DNA from: Blepharisma japonicum
Taxonomy: Eukaryota > Ciliophora > Heterotrichea > Heterotrichida > Blepharismidae
Reading direction: 5' to 3'
Assembly (NCBI GenBank): GCA_949751835.1
Contig: CATKHK010000013.1
Coordinates: 248,001-312,000 of the forward strand
DNA: 64,000 bases
Positions within the stretch are counted from its first letter, which is position 1. Each line of letters starts with the position of its first letter. Below, piece by piece: positions 10,801 through 20,754 of this stretch. The notes beneath the pieces are model-generated. The model had not been told where the DNA came from, ran no database searches, and saw only the letters and a list, made by a program, of their open reading frames with translations. The position numbers and the translations under genes are program-made.

Positions 10801-13800
10801 TAGTTTCTTTTGGGCAGGAATCTAAACAACTATTTTGATGAAGATAGTATTTTGTTGTGCATGAAGTGCAGTTTGTAATAGATAAAGAGCAGGTTGAGCA
10901 TGGAGATTGGCAATCTACACAAGAGCTTCCAACAATCACAGTGGTTTGAGTTGGACAAGTTTTACTACAAGCATTTTTATAGAGATAATACCCTGCTGTA
11001 CATGAATTGCAATGTGTAATAGAAGTAGAGCAAGTTGCACAGGGGGATTGGCAGCTTACACAATTACTTCCACTCACAATTGTGATATCAGATGGACAGG
11101 TGTCAACACAAGTATTTTTGTAAAAATAATATCCTTGTGAGCACGTCAAACAATTAGTTGAAGATCCAGAACAAGTTGCACATCCAGTTGTACAACTAGA
11201 ACATTCAGAGCCATTAGCATAAGTTCCATCAGGACAGACATCAACACAGTTGTTTTGATATGAGTATTTAGGCAATGCACAGGTGAACGTAACTGTTGCA
11301 GAGCCACTATAATCAATTTTATAGTTATCAGATGTCATTGTTGTTATTTGAAAAGCGCTTGAAGTCCCCGGCTGAGAATAGTTTTCTACATTATTCACAA
11401 TAAAAGTCAATTTTCCTGCAGTAAAATCGCTTGCAAAAGGGCTTACTCATATAGTCCTACTTCCTTTATCTTCACAACTTACCGCTTGAGAATTATATGT
11501 GCATGTAATACCTGAATATGATACCTGAGATGGAAAAACAATGATCACATATCCTCCACTAGCTACAGTATGGAGCGTATTCAGCGTAAAAGTATATGAA
11601 GTTGTCTGGCTTATTCCAGTGTTTGTTGGAGTTACACTAGCTACAATAGTTGCAGGGGTGCTTGCACTTACAAAAACCCCTGAGCTGAGATAGTCAATTG
11701 AATATCCTGAAATATAAGTAAAAATACTAAAAGTATCTGTTGACTTTGTGGATGGTGGGCCAACTACATTTTTAATTGAAAAATCAATTTCTGAAGTAGT
11801 AGTTGAAGCCAATGTAAAAGTTGCTTTTAAAGCACTTCCAGATATGCTGCAAGAAACGCTTTGCAGATTTGATGATTGAGATACACATGTAGGAGATGAA
11901 GGAAATTGAACTTGAGAAGGCGGAGTAATTTGAGCGTATGAGCCTGATGCCATCGAGTTATAAGGAGATATCGCAACTTTTAAGTCTGCAGTAGCTCCTA
12001 CAGTGGTACTTCCAAGGGTAAAAGAAGCACTTGCTAATAAATGCGCTTGGGTCATAGCAATTATTATCCCACTTGTAAGTGTGTCTATTAAGGATCCTTG
12101 GTAACTCGTAGTAACGCTAAAAGTGTTCGTTGGCTTTGTAGTCCCAGGATTTGTTATACTTGATACAGTTATCCCGATCTGTCCTTGAGGAAAATCACTT
12201 GGAAATCCAGAAGTTATAGTAACACTTGATGAGGCGAAAGAGCATGAATAGCCTGAACTAAATCCAATAGGATTAGAACAAGCTGCAGTTGAAGATGCTA
12301 TAGAGACATCTGATGGAAAACTTATAAGAACTTGGCCACCTGCCACAATTTTATGGCCAGTAGTAATGAGGAATGTGTACGATGAAGTTGAGTCACCTGT
12401 GGTATAAGAAGATGGAGTCACAACAACTGATTGAAGGGACCCGGACGTAGCTGTAACTGTTGCAGATTGATCACTAACTTCTAAGTAAGCCAAAGTAGAA
12501 TCTGAATAAATAGAAATTGTAAATGCTGAAGATGTAGCTGTTGTTGTTGGATTTGTAAGCCCTGAGAGAGAAAAAGAAATCACACTTGAAGCTGTTAATT
12601 GGCTTGGGAATCCACTTGATATTGTAATTACATTTGAAGATACTGAATATTGGGCATTTGAGTCTAATCCAGAGTTAATAGGGCTAATAAAGCTTGCTGA
12701 TTTATCGCTTATTGTCACTTGCGATGGCGCTGTTATTGTAATTACACTTCCTGAAAGGATGGAGACCACAGGAGTAAATGAGAAAGTATATGATGTGGAT
12801 GCATCAATTGTCTTGTCTGATGGCGTAATTGATACGCTGGAAATCGTCGAAGGAGTTGCTGTCATGCTATATCCAGTTGTGGATGTTGTTGAACAAACAG
12901 TCCCTCCACTTGACGTATTTATTGTAACCTGGATTTGTTGGGTTGGTTTTGTGGATGGCGGATTTGTTAAGTTTAATACTTGAAATTCAATAGACTTATA
13001 TCAGTCAATATATTGAGTAAATGGGCCTGTTAGAGTCAAAATGTCATTTGAAATCGTATATACCAGGTTATTACGGTTAACCCATATAACACCTTCTACA
13101 GTTGTTAAACCTGAAGTAGCTGTAATCTCTCCAGTCGGAAAAGTTATTTGCATGTTGTAAGTAGATATCACAGGCGCAGAGCAATTGGTGTAGAAATAAT
13201 AAAGAGCTTTAGCACCAACATTTTCATTGTCAATCCACATTGAATAGATTTCTAGAGTTGTTGATTTAGTCATTTGGACTGATAAAGTATTGCTGTTTTG
13301 CTCAATTAGTCCTCCACTGTAAGATGTTGATACTAAAAATCCTGAAAATGTGTCAGTGCTTGGAGGGTTTAAAATTGGTGAAATTGTAAAAACAACTCTT
13401 GAAGCAGATAAACCAGCTGTTAAAGTTATAGTTGCTAAGCCTTTTGAGCATGTGCACGGAAGCGATGAAGGTAGATCTAATTAAACCTTACTTGTAACTC
13501 CTGTGCATGTCACTGTTCCATCACAAAAATACCTGATTTCTGTATCTGCAGCTCCCAGTTGTGAATTCCAGGCTGGAAAGCTTAGCACAAACGAGCCTCC
13601 ACTTCCGACACTGTTGTTTGTGGTAACATCAAAAGTCCATATGCAAGAGCTTGCGACTATTTGATTCTCAGTAGATATAGTGACTGATCCCAAGCTTAAG
13701 GGTGTAAACTTTAGCGTAACTCCTGAAGTTGTGCTGTCAAGGATTGTTCCATCTGATTTTAATGAATAAATTTGAAAAGTCCCTGTAGTTCCTGCATAAG

Positions 13801-14149
13801 TAGGATTTGTGATACTTGAAATGGTAAAAGTTAATGTTGGAGAAGTTGATGGTGTGAAGTTGGTAATATACAAGGTGTTGCCTGAAAATTGGCATTGCCC
13901 ACCAGTTATCCCTGTAAAAGAGCAAGATACAGTGCCTGAAGGTAAATTCGTAAAAGCTGAAGGATATATAACTTTAAATTGAGAACCTGAAGGAAGAGTA
14001 GTATAAGGTTTAACACTTATATAATTATCTGTTGTTTGTCTTATTTGATAGTTCTTGCAAGTGAATTCAAATGCTGTAAAAGAGCCTAAATTAAATTTAC
14101 TCGACTGCACACATGTGAGAATGATGAAGAAAACATATAAATGTTTCAT
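7895..14149 (-). CDS. Giant surface receptor-like protein with Cys-rich repeats, 2,079 aa
   Basis: Five open stretches share one frame and join through TGA-Trp codons and one 15-nt intron (13477-13491). The start at 14149 gives a signal peptide (MKHLYVFFIILTCVQS). Residues 20-950 hold about seven Ser/Thr-rich beta-type units marked by TNPxxTKPT and ILISFPS-like strings. Residues 960-1245 hold about six furin-like repeats (CPxxTT..CVDCQSPCxTC). Four hydrophobic segments lie at about 1325-1472. The tail (1473-2079) has a four-copy NASAETM repeat, four units of the form RRNFxGxxxLD, and a highly charged coiled coil near 1870-1950. This suggests a plasma-membrane or cortical receptor or adhesin with a large cytoplasmic platform. 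Ligand unknown. Confidence 0.85.
9423..9530. repeat. Four-copy 27-nt tandem repeat within the receptor tail
   Basis: Four adjacent 27-nt units, the middle two nearly identical. They encode NASAETM(I/V)(R/K) repeats on the minus strand, just after the last membrane segment of the receptor. Recent slippage duplication is likely. Confidence 0.75.
13477..13491 (-). other. 15-nt intron in receptor gene
   Basis: Minus strand GTAAGGTTTAATTAG. It holds an in-frame TAA; removing it keeps frame and joins two parts of the extracellular region. Confidence 0.85.
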
Positions 14150-14857
14150 ATATTTATATGAAATTTAAAGACAAGAATTTCAGTTCGATGAAATTTTGGG
14201 TAGATTTGAGAGTTTTTATATTAAAATTTATGGGGAATTGAGTTAATAATAAGTCTTATTTAAATAAGAAAAATTGATAAACATTGTGAATTATATAATC
14301 GCAACAATGGAAATTTTTAAATGAAATTTGATATTTTAAAGCTCATTGACTGCTAAAAGAGATTTGTGAATTCATCTGATATAAAAGCTAGAATCTTTGT
14401 TTCTATTTAATTTCTCTCTTTTAGCTTGCCTTTTTTAGAATGCATATCTAAAGAGATTCATTAGATATACTCAGTAGTTTTGCCTCAAATTATCCGAAAT
14501 ACTTGTAATTTTAAAAATATATAGAAAAATTCACCAAGCTCAACTTTCTTAGCCAAGAATAAAAAATGAGAAACTAGCAGTCTTAGATCAAGCTCATGCT
14601 AGTATTTACTCATATTTAATTACAGCATTTTGACTCATGATGAGTCATCAGAAGTATTAACTTTATTCCTACAAATCAGCGAATTCGTACCTTAATCTTA
14701 TAATATTTTCAACTATTGCACATAAAAATAATCTTTTGAGTATAAGAAATATTTTTGAAATTTTAACTCAAAATCATTTTCCTCCAATAAATCCCTACAT
14801 TCTGAAGGCTATTAAAACTCCTATAAATTAGATCGTTAAATTTTTACTAATTAAAAA
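14150..14857. other. Divergent spacer between receptor and nucleotidyltransferase
   Basis: About 700 nt of A/T-rich DNA between two divergently transcribed genes, so it should hold both promoters. It contains a 17-nt near-palindrome at 14631-14647. I found no ORF or RNA gene. Confidence 0.4.
14631..14647. promoter_or_regulatory. Palindrome TGACTCAT-G-ATGAGTCA
   Basis: Two inverted 8-nt arms around one base, each containing TGACTCA, the core bound by bZIP (AP-1/GCN4) factors in other eukaryotes. It lies 211 nt upstream of the nucleotidyltransferase ATG and 482 nt upstream of the receptor ATG. A regulatory role is inference; it could be chance. Confidence 0.3.
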
Positions 14858-16045
14858 ATGACTGATGACTTAGAGTTACAGCTTCTGAATCAATATGCCC
14901 CGAACAAAGAACGATTAGCAATAAGAATTGCAGTACTCAAGATCATAAAGAAAACAATATTTAGTGCTCTTAAAGGAATCTATATAACAATAGCTGAATA
15001 CGGGTCTTTGCCTCTCAAAACCTTTTTACCTGAAGGTGACATCGATTTGACCGTTGTAGTTCCTGAATACCCAGGAGTGAATATTACTGAATTTATATTA
15101 GAAAGAGTCAAAGCACAGTTCGAATACATTTCAATTCTTCATCCTGAGTATAGCATAAGCGATTTACTCGAAATAAACGCGAAAATACGATTAATCAAAC
15201 TGAGAGTTTGTGGAATTCCAGTCGATATTTCAGTTAACCAGCTGGGAGGAGTGAGAACTTTATGTTTTTTGGAAGAAATTGATAGGTTGTTTCCTGATCA
15301 CTTTTTTAAAAGATGCATAATCATAGCAAAAGTTTGAGCATATTATGAGAGTAGGGTGTTAGGGTCTATGCAAGGATTATTATCAACATATGCATTGGAA
15401 ATTTTAGTTCTATATACTATTAATTGTTTTCCTGAATCCAGGACTTCACCACTCCACGTTTTAACTACAATGATTAATGTCCTAGCAGAGCACGACTGAG
15501 AAAATGGAATCATAACTTGTTGTGGATCCATATCAGCCCCAAAGTATGTCTTATCACTCCAAAACGGTGAGCACCCAGAAAATAAAGTTGACAATTCTTT
15601 AAAGCATCCCATTTTATCACTAATACTTCTTCAAAATCTTCAAGCAGAAATAGGGACAAATGAAAGTTTCGTTTATCCCCAATTAAAGCTAATGAACATT
15701 GTTGATCCTTTAGACTCAGCCAATAATCTCGGAAAAAGTGTTTCAATTGCAAACTTTAGCAAAATTCAAATTGCTTTTAAAGCTGCAAGCGAAGTGGTCA
15801 AAGTCTACGGAGTTTCTAGTTTATTTAGCAAGCAATTTTATAAAATCCATAAAATTGATGCAATTCTGAATGAAAGCAGCTGCGAAGAAGATAGCAATAG
15901 CTATTCTGATAACAATCCAAATAAAGAATATTTACCATCTTTAAGTGCCAATATGTTCAGACTCAAAGAGAACTTAACGTTGTGTAAATCAATCCTCGAT
16001 CCCGTGTATGATGCAACCTATCATTTTGTAAATTCAAGGTTTTAA
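14858..16045 (+). CDS. PAP/OAS1-type nucleotidyltransferase
   Basis: A protein of 395 residues with two TGA-Trp codons (15335-15337 and in AEHDWENG). The catalytic motif is clear: YGSLPLKTFLPEGDIDLTVV (GS followed by DxD), and the third carboxylate is likely in IPVDISVNQLGG. Later, DPLDSANNLGKSVSIANFSK matches the shape of the plant family of PAP/OAS1 substrate-binding proteins (NNLGRSV..GNF). Such enzymes transfer nucleotides to RNA or make short oligonucleotides; the substrate here is unknown. Its 3' end converges on the ceramidase gene, 43 nt away. Confidence 0.8.
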
Positions 16046-16088
16046 ATGGTCTATTTAATATTAAACACGAATAGTTTAAAAATATTAA

Positions 16089-16868
16089 TTATTGTGAATG
16101 CAGATCTTTTGACTCATTTGTAGGGTACTTTAAAAGTCCACCAGCGAGTTCTAGCATTCTATTTTGCTGCATTGTATGACGGATGACAAGCTCGAACATC
16201 AAGGAGTAATGAGCGCTAGAAGCCACTAAAACATGCCACCAGCCGTGGAACTGAGGATTGACAGGTAATTGACTGACGTGCTCACACATAAGTTTATCAA
16301 CAAGTCATAAAGAAAAGGCAGAGAGTATTGCAAAAATATATAAACTGATCAACATTGTTGAGGACTTTGTTTTGTATTTTTGATGGAAATAGAACTATAT
16401 GAACGTTACCATTAATACAACCATCACTATGTTAAGGACTCCAAAGTTTGCTTGGAAGAAAACTGTAAACGCATTGCTACTGTGCACAAAGTATCAGAGG
16501 ACATTATAGATTATAAAGAACCATTGCAGATAAATTCGTTTTTCCCACCAATAATCAAATAAAACCATATAGGCATAAATCGCGCCTGAAATAACCCAAA
16601 ACATAGGAATTTCATCCCAGAGCTGATACTCGTACTTTAAAGTGGCGTGGAAAGCTGCAGATCCGACTCCAACGACAATGAAAAAGAAAGCGATCAAATT
16701 TTCAACAAACCGGCTTTCAAAGCTTTTAAGCACCCATAATCCATATACTCCAACTACAACTAATGCAAAACTTGTGACTGTGTTCCAGAATTCTACGATA
16801 TATTCAGAAACTTCATAATTTGCTTCGCATCAGTCTATGCTTGAAGTTATTGGATCCCAATACCTCAT
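16089..16868 (-). CDS. Alkaline ceramidase (ACER/YPC1 family)
   Basis: Two exons flank a 15-nt intron (16395-16409) and give 254 residues. The start at 16868 yields MRYWDPITSSIDWCEANYEV, the typical ceramidase N-terminus, with a TGA-Trp in DWCE. Other hallmarks are VEFWNT, SAAFHATL, QLWDEIPM and FHGWWH; the His and Asp residues bind the catalytic zinc in this family. About seven membrane segments are visible. The enzyme hydrolyses ceramide to sphingosine and a fatty acid, in the ER or Golgi in other eukaryotes. Length matches the family (about 260-275). Confidence 0.93.
16395..16409 (-). other. 15-nt intron in ceramidase gene
   Basis: Minus strand GTAACGTTCATATAG, containing an in-frame TAG. 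Removal restores the ceramidase frame. Confidence 0.88.
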
Positions 16869-17325
16869 ATTTATTAGATAAACATGTGCAAAATGAAAAT
16901 CATGACGTAGCCATTTTGTAATTACGTAGGATATTACAACTTAAATTAATATAAACATGCATAGGCTTGCATATGTTGTTGAGTAGTTAATGATATAGAA
17001 GTTATTGATTACGATAATAAGAGATAAGGGGGGATTCTGCTATATAATTAAATGATAAATAAAAATTAATAAATTATTTGCTTATATTACCAGGACTAAT
17101 TGCAGAAATGTTTATAAAGGTAAAATGCACATACAGCAGATATTTAAGAATTTTGCATATTAGACTAATTTTTTATTTATGTTCAATTTCAATATGAGCG
17201 TTCAAGAAAAAGCAATTCGCTAGATTTTTCTCTTTTTTATGATATATTTAATGCCACATAACGAGAGAGATAGCGATGCTGTAGAGACTAATTAAATCTA
17301 TTTCTCTAGTTAAAATTAATGTTAA
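16869..17325. other. Divergent spacer, ceramidase / 14-3-3
   Basis: About 460 nt of A/T-rich DNA between divergent genes. A G-rich string at 17028-17042 (GGGGGGATTCTGCTA) resembles one just upstream of the SPT6 gene. No ORF or RNA gene was seen. Confidence 0.4.
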
Positions 17326-18009
17326 ATGGTTGATTTTATATATAAGGCAAAACTAGCTGAGCAGGCTGAGAGATATGATGATATGTTTCAAATAATTAAA
17401 AAAGCCATTCAGCAAGCAAATTGAATTAGTCCAGAGCTAAGAAATCTTTTAAGTGTAAGTTATAAAAATGTTCTTGGCAAAAGACGCATAGCGATCAGAG
17501 CAGCTTGGAATTTTGAATTAAATAAAAAAACACAAGGAAATTTAATGCAAGCTGAGATAGCTAGAAAGTACCGCTTTATGATAGAAGAAGAAATAGATAT
17601 GATTCGCCAAGAAATGCTATGCTTGATCTCATATATATTGGAGTACAAGCCACATACAGAAGAATCACGAATAGTTTTCTTAAAAATGAAAGGAGATTAT
17701 TGCAATTCTAAAAATAAAACTTTAGAAGTCGAAGCCGCTGAAGAAGCTTATGAAGAAGCTATGAAACTGTCGATTGATTTGCCAACATATCATCCTGTCA
17801 GACTTGGATTAGCTTTAAGCTTTTCTGTTTTTCTTTATGAAATTAGAAAACAAGCTTCAGGAGCATGAAATATAGCTAAAACTGCTTATGATCAAGAATA
17901 TGCTGAGATAAGCAATTTAGATGAAAAAAAATATAAAGATGCAACAATTATTATGCAATTAATTAGAGAGAATATTTGCTTATGGGATAGAGAGCTTATT
18001 GAAGATTAA
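17326..18009 (+). CDS. Divergent 14-3-3 protein
   Basis: A protein of 227 residues, close to the usual 240-260, with two TGA-Trp codons. Family landmarks are present: LAEQAERYDDM, LLSVSYKNVLGKRR, KMKGDY, HPVRLGLALSFSVFLYEI, AKTAYDQ and DATIIMQLIRENICLW. 14-3-3 proteins bind phosphoserine and phosphothreonine clients. The pocket Lys (K47) and Arg (R54) remain, but the Arg-Tyr pair normally following KGDYY is replaced (KGDYCNS), and the Asn in LALNFSV is Ser. Phosphopeptide binding may be weakened or lost. The acidic C-terminal tail is short. Confidence 0.92.
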
Positions 18010-18115
18010 TTCTTAAGCTATTTATTGAAGCAAACTATGATTAGCTTGCGCCTGCTATTTGACTGATTCTAGATAAGCTAACTTATAAACAGATTTGATA
18101 AAAGTAAGATGAATC

Positions 18116-18328
18116 TTAGCGGCCAATGCTGCAATACAATTTTATTTTAAAATAATCATCATGCTCCTTAATATAAGCTAAATCCTCTTTATTTAAAACT
18201 AAATAAAGCAAATTTAATGTAAAATAAAATCTAGGTAAAAGAGTATATCTACTATTAAGCAGAGCATGCTTCTCTTGATAATATAACATTAGAGTATTAA
18301 AAATAAATCTTAGATCAAAAATATTCAA
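18116..18328 (-). CDS. Doubtful small ORF
   Basis: An open minus frame of about 70 codons ending at TAA, with protein-like text (LMLYYQEKHALLNSRYTLLP) but no ATG at its beginning; the first internal ATG gives about 57 residues. It sits between the 14-3-3 end and the phosphoesterase end. It may be a remnant of a gene or chance. Confidence 0.2.
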   Translation of the reverse strand: MNIFDLRFIFNTLMLYYQEKHALLNSRYTLLPRFYFTLNLLYLVLNKEDLAYIKEHDDYFKIKLYCSIGR

Positions 18329-18367
18329 TTTAGCATTTAAAATTAATTATATAATCATCAATTATTT

Positions 18368-19111
18368 TTATTCTCTTCGAGGGAGATCGAAAACTATTGG
18401 TCTATATACAGGCAAATATTTTCTATTACAAATTGCAGCGTTTATATATGTTGTACGATCTCCAATATTTCAACCATGGCCTTCATGGATATGGCCAAAT
18501 ATGTGAACTTTTGGATGGATTCTGCTAACTGTATCAGCAAGATATCTGCATCCAGAATGCTCATTTCTTACTGAATTAATATCTCTTTGATTAAACGGAG
18601 GACTGTGTGTAATCAAAATATCAACTTTATCAGGAAATCCATATCATTTGAAGCTTAGTTCACGCTCATCTCTAATAGTGAATGAACCTTTATGCCTCTC
18701 AGCGGTTCATGGAGATCCCCAAAATGAGTATCCAAATAATTGAGCTCCTGTATCTTCTAAGTAAATACAATTAGATACTAAGTTTGCTTTAACAACATAT
18801 GGATCCACTCTATCTTTTATTCCTTTTCTTGCAGCTATAGCTCGATATCCAGCTATATCAAGTGGGTAATCATGATTTCCAGAAACTACAATTTTATGCT
18901 GATGCCTTTGGCTTTGCAGAAACTGCATGAATTCTTGCACCTCAGACGACACTCCTTTTTTACAGAAATCGCCAGAATGGACTAAAATATCGCCTGCAGG
19001 AATCTGTAAGCCTCGTGTTTGTGTGTGGGTATCTGAAATACAAACAATTCTAATATGATCTCTTGGCTTTGGAGTTTCTCCATAATGCGGCACAATTTGC
19101 CCAGTTTCCAT
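18368..19111 (-). CDS. Calcineurin-like metallophosphoesterase (MPPED/239FB-like)
   Basis: A protein of 247 residues. The metal-binding motifs appear in order: CISDTHTQT (DxH), LVHSGDFCKKG (GD), VSGNHDYPLD (GNHD), ITHSPP and FGHIHEGHGW (GHxH). The overall layout matches the MPPED1/2 family of metal-dependent phosphoesterases, which act on cyclic nucleotides in some animals; the substrate here is not known. Two TGA codons read as Trp, after GYSFWGSP and in EGHGWN. The gene is divergent from the MFS transporter, with only 77 nt between ATGs. Confidence 0.88.
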
Positions 19112-19188
19112 CTATTTTTTATAATTTAATTTTCGGGGTAGTATAGGTCATTTTTCCCATATTAAATTAAGATTGCAAAACAGAATTT
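19112..19188. promoter_or_regulatory. Short divergent promoter region
   Basis: The 77 nt between the ATGs of the phosphoesterase and the MFS gene must contain both promoters and 5' ends unless transcripts overlap. It is A/T rich; no consensus box is evident. Confidence 0.4.
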
Positions 19189-20577
19189 ATGCTTATTCTT
19201 AACCCCGTTGAAAAAGCTCTAGAAGACATAGGGTGGGGATGGTATCACACCAAGCTCTATTTTAACTGTTTTGCTGTAATTTTAACACAGGCTCTTGCTC
19301 TTACAATGCTTTGAATAGAAACAAGTGCAATCATAATGTATAAATTTGATGATGATCTAGTGAATTCAAAATCAAACCTTGCAATCTCAATCAATTTTGG
19401 AACTTTGGTAGGCTGCTACGTATTTTCTTATCTCATCGGAATATATGGGAGAGCGCCAATATTTAAAATTACAGTAGCAGTAGCAGCTTGTGGTGGAATC
19501 TTGATTTGTATTTTTCCATGCTACGAAGTTCTGTTATTTGGACTATTTGTGATAGGGTTAGGAATGGGAGGAGATGGGAGCATTGGAACTACTGTATTTA
19601 TGGAGGCAATTCCGGTGAGCCAACATAGGACTGTGACAATTTTAAATGTTTCTTACTGCCTAGGAACAGCTCTATCTATTTTTTTTGCAATTTTACTTGA
19701 ATTTAGAATGTCGTCAGAAAAGCCAGCTTGGCTTATTTTAACGTGGATTTCTACAATAATCAGCGTGATTTTAACATATTTAAGGCTAGATGTATTAGAA
19801 AGCCCAATGTTCTTATATGAAATAAAAAGCAAGCAGCTGAAGGAAGTAATAAAAACTATTGCCACAATAAACGGGAAAAAAGAATTTAACTTTTCTCTTC
19901 CACATGAACGATTTTCTTCATATAACGAAGAAGAAGTGGTAAATTCTTCAGTTTTTGAAATATTCAGAAATCCATTACTTAAAACGACAATTTTACAAAC
20001 AATTCAATACTTTTGGTCAAGTGTAGCTTATACGAATATGATTTTTTTTATGCCATCACTTCTTCCTGAGTCTAGTGATTTAAATGCTTATGGTGTTATA
20101 TTTTTACAGCAAATTGCGGGATTTCTAGGAATTTATATTGCTTCTAAATGCATTGACACTAAACTAGGTAGAAAAGGGACCGAAGCTCTTGCATTTTTGC
20201 TTTCTGGGTTAACTATTTATCCCTTTATGTTTTCTGAAAGAATAGGAATTGTAATTTTAAAGTAGATTTATATTTGGTCTGCAGTATCTTTTGGGTTTTT
20301 AATGATGGGTCTTTCAACTCTATACACACATTCACAAGAATTATACCCTACCCACGTCAGAGGTCTTGGAGTTGGCTGAGTAACTGGCATTCAATTGATG
20401 ACTGGTGTTTTTACTCCTCCACTAACAGAAAAATTAGGAGAAATTGGAGGAAACTCACTGATTTTCCACTTCAATGCGATTTGCTATTTTATATCAGCTG
20501 TAGCTTCCTTGTTTTTAACTGAGCATACACATGAAAATAAAGAAATTGAGTGTGAGCCTTTAAATTATGAATTATAG
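19189..20577 (+). CDS. Major facilitator superfamily transporter (SV2/SVOP-like)
   Basis: Two exons (19189-20250, 20266-20577) give 457 residues. About 12 hydrophobic segments are spread along the protein, with a long polar loop after the sixth (VLESPMFLYEIKSKQ). The stretch GLGMGGDGSIGTTVFMEAIP and the later ELYPTHVRGLGVGW match the organic ion/sugar transporter branch that includes SVOP and SV2. Two TGA-Trp codons occur, in TMLWIE and GVGWVTG. The substrate cannot be told from sequence. Stop is TAG. Confidence 0.87.
20251..20265 (+). other. 15-nt intron in MFS gene
   Basis: GTAATTTTAAAGTAG, containing an in-frame TAG. Removal joins two membrane segments in frame. Confidence 0.85.
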
Positions 20578-20754
20578 TTAAAATCCATATGCTAACTATT
20601 TCAGCTTAATAATCATTATTTAAATTTAATTTTAAATTAAAACTAAGTAACGCTCCAAGTCTATTTGAAAGCTATCAGGTAGCTATCGGGAATCTGCATT
20701 TTATGAATAAAATGGCTATAAATTAAGAGGGGGATCCTGCTAGAAATAATATTT

